Source: Simmondsia chinensis
Taxonomy: Eukaryota > Streptophyta > Magnoliopsida > Caryophyllales > Simmondsiaceae
Direction of reading: 5' to 3'
Length of the DNA stretch: 64,000 nucleotides
Assembly: GCA_018398585.1 (NCBI GenBank)
Contig: JAGTTD010000012.1
Location: 24,375,036 to 24,439,035 of the forward strand
A model generated the notes under the pieces. It searched no databases, was not told the DNA's origin, and was given only the letters and a program-made list of their open reading frames with translations. Each line of letters begins with the position of its first letter. Positions within the stretch are counted from its first letter, which is position 1. The position numbers were made by a program, and so were the translations under genes. Shown here one piece after another: positions 57,506-64,000 of this stretch.

Positions 57506-57540
57506 AAAATCTTGAACTCAACCCTTTATTATGCTCAAAG
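57471..57540. repeat. Inverted duplication (35-bp arms) at a transposon breakpoint
   Basis: Left arm 57471-57505 and right arm 57506-57540 are reverse complements with no spacer. The inner 17 bases of each arm (GTTGAGTTCAAGATTTT and its complement, 57489-57522) match perfectly, the outer 18 with a few mismatches. The left arm is integrase sequence of copy B; the right arm is an inverted copy of it, after which the chromovirus begins. Confidence 0.9.
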
Positions 57541-60500
57541 TCAAAGTAAAATCGAACGGAAACGCTTGGAGTCAACACCTACTACGAAACAACCGAAGTA
57601 GCATAACTGATTATTGTGCCATGAGTATCGAGGATGAGAGAAATTATCCTGTTGTTTGTCAAACACAGTTTGTGCTAGGGCAGGGTCAGTTACCGATGTG
57701 TGTTGCAACCTAGAGAAGAAATCAGAAGAAATTGAAGACAACACCATATATGGAACTTCAAAGTTGGAAAGGTGGGATAAAGTATCGGTGGCTCGGTTTT
57801 CTGACCCCTTCTTATAGACAATATCATAATCGAAGCCAATCAAATGGGACAGCCATAAGTGTTGCGTTGATGTTGAGAGGCGTTGTTCTAGAAGAAATTT
57901 AATGCTTTCTTGATTGGTTTGTATAATACAATGGCGCCTGGTTAAATACTGTTCCCACTTCTCAATGGTAAAAAGAACTGCTAATAATTCACGCTCATGA
58001 GCTGACATGCCTTAATGGTTGGGCGCGAGTGTATGGCTAATGAAGGCCAATGGATGACCTTCCTGCATTAAAGTCGCTCTAATACCAACACCCAAGCCGT
58101 AGGTTTCGTCCACAAATGTCTTCGTAAAGTTCGAAAGTGCCAAAATCAGAGTGGAGGTCAAGGCGCGCTTTAGGAGCTCAAAAGCAAGCACAACATCGGA
58201 AGTCCACATAAAATTGTCTTTCTTTAAGAGATTGGTCAAGGGCCTGGCAATGGTGAAATACTGAGCAATAAACCATTGATAATAACCTCATAATCCCAAA
58301 AAATCGTGAAGCTATTTCTTAATGTGAGGTCTCGACCAGGAAGCTACGGTAGCGAGCTTCCGAGGATCGGCAGCAACGCCCTCACCCTAGACGAAGTGTC
58401 CCAGATATTCAATACAACAGGATGCGAAAGCATATTTTGTCCTGTTAGCAGTCAGATGATGCGTGCAAAGGACTATAAAACCCTGCTGAAGATGAGCCAA
58501 ATGGACGGTCCAAGTAGGACTATAAACGAGAATATCATAAAAAAAATACGTGGACAAACCATTGCAGAAAAGGCTAGAAAATATCGTTTATAAGGCTTTG
58601 AAACGTAGAAGGAGAATTGGACAAACCAAACGGCATCACGGTAAATTCATAGTGACCGAAATGGGTCCGAAAAGCCATTTTGGGGATGTCATCAATGGAC
58701 ATTCGTATTTGCTAATAGCTAGATTTGAGATCTATTTTCAAAAAGAAGGAAGAGCCACCCAACTCATCCAACAATTCCTCAACGATCGGTATTGGAAATT
58801 GTCTTTGACGGTCATTTTGTTGAGAGCACGATAATCAACACATAAGCACCAAGAACCATCTTTCTACTTGACGAAAATGACCGACGAAGAAAATGGGGAA
58901 GTACTGTTTTGGATAACACTAGCTAGAAGCATTTCCTCGATCAAAGTGTCAATGATGTCCTTCTGAGAAATGGGATAACAATAAGGACTTAGATTAACCG
59001 AGTTGCTCCCTCTCGTAATGGAATATGGTGATCAAAGCAGGGCCGAGAAGGTGAAAGACTAGATGCTGTGATAAACACATCAGAAAAATCAGTAAGGAAA
59101 ACTCTTAAATCAGGTGGTTCATGTTCCCTTGCTGCTTTGGTGGCCTGCAGTGAGAACAGGGGAGAACCCTTGATCAGCGGCCCAATAATAAGTGCATGAA
59201 AAGAGGCAGAAGTGCGTGGCATAGAACAAACTATGCACTCAGTGACTGTTTTCGGAGATGACTGTCTGGTGCCGCTGAGTGTGTGACGATGGCCATCGAA
59301 AGTGAACTCCATCAACAACTAAGAAAAGTCCCATAGAACTTTACCCAAGGTACGAAGCCACTATATACCCAAAACCATATCACACCCGGAGAGTGGGATG
59401 AGTAGCAAATCGGACTGAATTGGAGAGCCTTGAAGTGTCAACAAATACCCGGCGAATACCGGAATAGAAAACTTAATTCCCATCAGCTACCATAACAGGG
59501 GGTCTACTTACAATATCAACGAAGCAATCCAATAGTGAGGCAAGGGCAACATCAACAAAATTATGGAGTATTGTCGCTGTCGATAAGAATACTCAAAGTA
59601 CGATGCTCACAGTGACCCAAAATGTGCATGGTTTGGCATTGAGCGATGCCTTCGAGGGCATGAATCGGAATATGTGGATCGGGAGTAGGATCAGGGTCAG
59701 GTGGAATTGGTGGATCATCCACCTCTTCCTCATCAGCCTCTATCCAAAACAATCGAGCTCGGGGGGCGTTGAACACTAATGCCCGGGGGTAAAATGGTCA
59801 CACACTAAAAATAAAGGTTTTTTGCTCGGAATTCATCCAATTCAGCCAGATAGAGGCTAAAATGGGACCCTGGGGGGGGGGGGGGGGGGGGGGCACCCGG
59901 TGGATGTCCAGTGGTGAGCAACAGGTGTGTAGGTGGACAAAAGGGTAGGAGGGCGGCATTTAATTTCATTAGGGTATGTATGGGATCTCTGATGATTATT
60001 ATTTAACAAGGGAAGTATGGGGGCTATTTTTGCCCTATTGTTTCACATAACCCGCTCAATATAAGCACAATTTCGCTTTTAGAGTTTTGCTAACACTATT
60101 GCATTTTGAAATGAATTGGGCTTAAACATTCTCAATCATTCCTCTATATCATCATGTAATCCTCCCATAAGAATACGGATTTTCTGATCTTCACTCAACC
60201 CACAACGGCTCACCAACTATTCAAATTCACACACAAACTCTTCAACAGTGCCCAATTGTTTCAATTTTGTTAATTCGGTTAATGGGTTGTCGGCGGAATC
60301 CACGAATCGAGCCCAAATTTGAGGACCATAAATCTCCTACGGAATAGTGACGCCTCTCAGCCACATCTTTTCATATGAGTCATGCCAATCTTGGGCATCA
60401 CCTTCTAATGCCACACTAACTATTATCACTTTCATATCATCTTGTGTTCTATCAATAGTAAAATACCTCTCACAACTATGTAACCAACCATCCACACCTC

Positions 60501-60780
60501 TACCACTGAATTTTTGAAAATCAATTTTAGTGAGATGAGTTGGAACTTGGCAATTACCTTGCTGTATACCCCCCGGTATCATCGGAGTGTTGACCAGCTG
60601 CTCGCTCACTGCTGTGGGGAATCTATCAGTGCCGGGGTGTTGTCCATTGTATGAGGTGAGCAAGAGCTTCCATTTGCACCACAAGGGCATTAACGACTTG
60701 CTGATAATGATGCACATCGGTGATCAAGCGTCTCCTCAAGATCTCGTCGCGAAATTTGTGACCACGTCCCATCTGCCATG
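57541..60780 (-). pseudogene. Chromovirus-like Ty3/gypsy gag-pol relic, 3' end lost
   Basis: Minus-strand order: gag (60717-60337: DFQKFSGRGVDGWLHSCERY, VSVALEGDAQDWHDSYEKMW). Protease with HRTLSILIDSDNTP (59590-59561; DSG-type triad altered to DSD). Reverse transcriptase with [46 protein letters not shown] and LGHFV (59150-58320). RNase H with LKRALTSTLILALSNFTKTF (58180), SAHERELLAVLFTIEKWEQY and YKKGSENRATDTLSHLS (58008-57770). Integrase, chromodomain and 3' LTR are absent beyond 57541, where an inverted duplication marks the break. Frames are broken. Confidence 0.85.
59872..59893 (+). repeat. Poly-G run of 22
   Basis: Twenty-two G in a row inside the gag-protease spacer of the chromovirus relic. 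The length may be affected by sequencing or assembly error. Confidence 0.8.
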
Positions 60781-60830
60781 ATCAACGACTAACCACCAAG
60801 CAGGAACGAATGCTAGAGTTGAGGTACATG

Positions 60831-60843
60831 GGCTCGGATACCA
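60831..60843 (-). promoter_or_regulatory. Primer-binding site of the minus-strand chromovirus
   Basis: The minus strand reads TGGTATCCGAGCC, one change from the methionine-tRNA-complementary TGGTATCAGAGCC, two bases from the LTR end GATACGATCA. Confidence 0.75.
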
Positions 60844-60845
60844 AT

Positions 60846-61330
60846 TGATCGTATCCAAAATCTCTAAATCTAATTGACCAGGCAAACAACCACAAAATCA
60901 AGCAAATTCATTAGCAATGGTGATAATGAATTGTCGTCCTGTTGTATTTGTATTGTATATATCAATATAGTATATCTACTTTTTTATTTTAGTTCAAGAC
61001 CTCTTCTCCATTGTGCTCTTGCATGACATAACTATATCTAATAAAATATACATACACATAATATATAGAAAGCAAAACATTCAAAAAAAGTACAAAAAAA
61101 GAAATATGAGAAAGCTCACGTGAAAATAAAAACAAACTATACCTGCCTAAAACTCGTGAGATCATAAAGCCTTCTTCATAATCTCATATAAACATCCGAA
61201 TTGTGTGCTCTAAAAATATGAAAATAGAAAAAATTTCAAAAAGGAATTACTTCTTTTATTTTTCTAAATAATATAATTTTTTTAGAAAAAATCTAATGCT
61301 AAATTTAATTTCAAAGACCCCTATTTAGTC
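60846..61330 (-). mobile_element. 5' LTR of the minus-strand chromovirus (outer edge estimated)
   Basis: On the minus strand the LTR ends GGATACGATCA at 60846, next to the primer-binding site. The beginning of the LTR was not located; the far edge is a guess within an AT-rich stretch. Confidence 0.4.
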
Positions 61331-61727
61331 TAGTGTTTGTAGTAGAAAATCTATAACCTAAGTGATGCGGGATCAACCACGAGAAAAAAAAATTGTGTAC
61401 ACATAACCTGATGTCTCTATTATATTAAAGATGCCGGCATACAAACTACTTTAGATGTGGGTCCCACCTAAGTCTGACCCGGGCATTGATAAGACTTGCA
61501 CCTTACTAGCCTTGTGCCATGTTTTGGCCAATGCGTGGAGTTCACACATAGGCGGTGTAAGGTTGTGTAATGAGTGGCCCACATTTTTTCATTTATCTTA
61601 TTTTTTGTATATTTGTTCTGCCTTTTCCCCATGCGATGCAGCGCCAAAAGGATAAAATTTTGAAAATGGAAGGATTTGACAGCCTTGCTTTAATTTACGT
61701 AAAGATATTATAAAGATATAATTTGAT
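61331..61727. other. Unassigned spacer
   Basis: No gene or clear repeat. A 66-codon frame at 61455-61655 has no recognisable motif. Confidence 0.4.
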
Positions 61728-61877
61728 TGTACAGAATATTGTTATGACATAGTACATCGTATATTATGAATAAAGTATATTGTGTATATCTTGAGGATAT
61801 TGTGTATGCTTCAATAGCTTGTATTTTGGCTTATAAATATACGGATCACCTCCCCCATTTAAGATGTGAAGGGTACA
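61728..61877 (+). mobile_element. Short 5' LTR of a plus-strand Ty1/copia element
   Basis: It starts TGTACAGAATATTG and ends GAAGGGTACA (inverted TGTAC/GTACA). TATA-like TTATAAATATACGG lies near 61832. It is followed by a primer-binding-like TGGTATCA (61885-61892). About 150 bp, in the size range of short-LTR copia lineages. Confidence 0.6.
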
Positions 61878-61959
61878 ATTAATATGGTATCAAATTCTTT
61901 TTTCTCTCTTGGAATCCTTGTCGCCTGCCCCCCTCTCCTCTTCTCTCCTAAAACCCTAG

Positions 61960-64000
61960 TGTGTATCCCCTCTCTCTGTTCCCCCTTGAAATCACCCTTG
62001 CCAATAAAAGCACCATCAATTCCTCTCAAACAGAAACCTCCTATCCTATCATCCCCATTACCTATTCTCCAAATCCTCTTACCTCTAAAAATATCAAAGA
62101 TTTCGTTACTGACGTATTGAACTATGAGAACTACCAGCTTTGGAGTGAACTCTTCATCAATGCTCTTAAAGGTCATGGTGTTATTAATCACGTCACCGGT
62201 CAGTCTCCATGTCCTCAAGGCAGTGAGGTTGGTTATGATCAGCATCGTCAAACCAATTTTCTTAATGTCACTTGGATATATTCTTGTTATTACTTGTTCG
62301 CATGATAATGAAACTAGGTATTGAATTGCCTTCTCAGTATGTGTACAACGAGACTAAAGCTTTATGTCAAGCCTAAGCCAATGCTATTGCTTTGTAACTT
62401 AAATATGAATTTTATGGCATGGAAAAAGGCGATCTTTCTATCTTCTCCTATCTTGAACATATGAAAACTCTTGCTCACTGCTTTAATATGTTAATTGCAC
62501 AGTAACTAAAACTGATCTTATACTTCAAATAATTCATGGTTTACCTAAGTAATATGGTACTGTTAGTAGCACACTAACGACTATGAACCCCTTTCGAGTC
62601 TTGCTCAAGTATGAACGTCTCTTTGTTCTAAGGAAAGTAAACTCGTAAGGGCTAAATTTAAAACATTTTTTTGTTACACTACCTAATCCCACCCCACCTG
62701 CGGCTTATGCTGCGGGCGGTGGCCGCAATAACAATTGTAGAGGTTAAAAAGAACGTGGTGGTGGTCGGGGATATAATTGGGGATTGAATGTCCGAATTGG
62801 AATGGTTAGGGTTTTTAATGGTTGGAATGGTCAAAGAAACGAGCAAGGTGGAGGTTGTCGTGGTTCAGAGGGAGGCCGCAATGGCCCTTGCCCTTATAGG
62901 GGAGTAGTCTGACCCATCACTTAATTCGGGTCTTGGTATTCTTGGCCTAAGGCCAACTTTTGGTCCAAGTAATTCTATGATGTCTACTAGTGCTTATCCT
63001 AATGTCCAATGTCATTCTTGTTATAACTATGGTCACTATGCTCAAGATTGTCCTTTCTCTACTAGATCTACCCCTCCTGTTCAAGCTTATACTGCTTATG
63101 GTCTTGAGTCATCCTCCTCAGATGGTTTGCTTTTCGATATGGGCACCTCTTCACATATGACCCACTCACCAGGTATCTTATCTTCTTTAGGTACTTATAC
63201 TGGTTCTAATTCCATTCAAGTAGGCAATGGTTCTCTTATTCCTATTTCTCATGTTGGGACCAAATCTATGCATAAGTCCCCCCTTCTCCTTTCTTCTCAA
63301 TAATGTTTTAGTTACTCCCGATATTGCCAAAAATCTTATTTCTGTGCATAAATTTACATCCGACATTAATTTTAACATTGAATTTTACCCCTTTGTTCCT
63401 TTGTTAAGGACCTGTCAATGAAGACCGAAACTCTTAGGTGCAATAGTTCGGGTTGTTATACACATTACTGCCATCACTTTCTCCCATGCCAGTCTCATTC
63501 GTTGCCACCTATGTTCCCATTGACTTGTGGCACCTATGTCTTGGTCATCCTAGTCAAAAGACTTTATATAGTTTAATTCATTGTCATTCTTTGTCTAGTT
63601 CCAATAAAAATACTAATTTTCATTTGTATCATACTTTTCAATTAGTTAAACATGTTTGTCTTCCTTTTTTTAGTTAAGTGTCATGTTCCTCTCAACTTTT
63701 AATTAATACATTCTGATTTATGGATATCTCCTATGATAAGTATTGGTGAATATTGTTATTACTTGTTGCCCGATGATTATATGCAGTACTGTTGGATTTT
63801 TCGCTAACGTAACAAATCGAAAGTTTTGAGTTGCTTTAAGCGTTTTCTGGCATATGTGTTGGACATTAAATCTTTTAAGTGTGATAATGGTCAGAATATA
63901 ATAATACAGGTTTATTTGCATATTTGGCTAACAATAGTATTCTAAATTGCTTTTTTGTGTGTTGGCACATAACAACAAAACTGTAAAACTGAACGTATGC
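61960..64000 (+). pseudogene. Ty1/copia gag-protease-integrase relic, runs off the window
   Basis: Gag: VTDVLNYENYQLWSELFINA, LKGHGVINHVTG (62105-62210), with stops and shifts through 62700. An Arg/Gly-rich stretch is followed by a CCHC zinc knuckle CHSCYNYGHYAQDC (63013-63054). Protease-type FDMGTSSHMTHSPGIL (63136-63180) has the DSG motif altered to DMG. GAG-pre-integrase block DLWHLCLGHPSQKTLYSLI (about 63518-63580). Integrase piece FKCDNGQN near 63870-63900. Order gag-protease-integrase is typical of copia. Confidence 0.85.

Noticed and set aside
58306..58834. Plus-strand frames of 94-95 codons
   Set aside because: They are shadows of the minus-strand chromovirus reverse transcriptase.

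Overview
This is nuclear DNA from a flowering plant, most likely a eudicot; the species cannot be named from the window. The evidence is two intron-rich plant genes, one of them a clear plant BRCC36, set in a dense mix of LTR retrotransposons (Tat-lineage Ty3/gypsy, chromovirus Ty3/gypsy, Ty1/copia), hAT and Tourist-type DNA elements and tRNA-derived or TTG-tailed short retroposons. There is no bacterial, organellar or CRISPR-like structure.

Layout. Positions 1-1146 are the right part of a hAT-like element. It sits in a Tat-lineage gypsy remnant on the minus strand (gag 1147-2398, LTR 2459-3823). Gypsy pol relics on the plus strand follow (Tat-type 4120-5570, chromovirus 5790-7440, its LTR from 7463), then AT-rich DNA. 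Host gene 1 (plus, three exons, 9212-13198) encodes a conserved-looking 252-residue membrane protein of unknown function, with a SINE 165 bases before its start codon. A solo LTR (13312-14070) and a hAT element nested in a short retroposon (14552-15640) separate it from host gene 2. Host gene 2 is BRCC36 (minus, ten exons, 16286-31216), a K63-specific deubiquitinase of 408 residues with an intact JAMM site. I assembled it exon by exon with no broken frame. Its introns carry MITEs, SINE-like insertions and tandem repeats, and one of them is a textbook AT-AC (U12-type) intron. The two genes are convergent.

From 31976 to the end the window is almost wholly transposon. A minus-strand copia remnant (31976-34199) abuts a minus-strand Tat element (34200-36126, continuing at 56183-57505). 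Inside that Tat element's antisense ORF sits a complete 20-kb Tat element (36127-56182, 5-bp target duplication CTACC). This element in turn holds a hAT element in its reverse transcriptase (42679-43244) and a complete non-autonomous LTR element in its antisense ORF (46479-51301, target duplication GGTGG). The non-autonomous element has a duplicated 5' LTR and one decayed long ORF of unknown family. A minus-strand chromovirus (57541-60846 plus LTR) and the 5' half of a plus-strand copia element (61728 to the window end) complete the region.

The order of events can be read directly: outer Tat element, then inner Tat element, then the hAT and non-autonomous LTR insertions. Only the two host genes look functional. 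The transposon reading frames carry stops and shifts and are called pseudogenes. I could run no database search, so family names rest on recognised motifs and gene symbols are given only for BRCC36.
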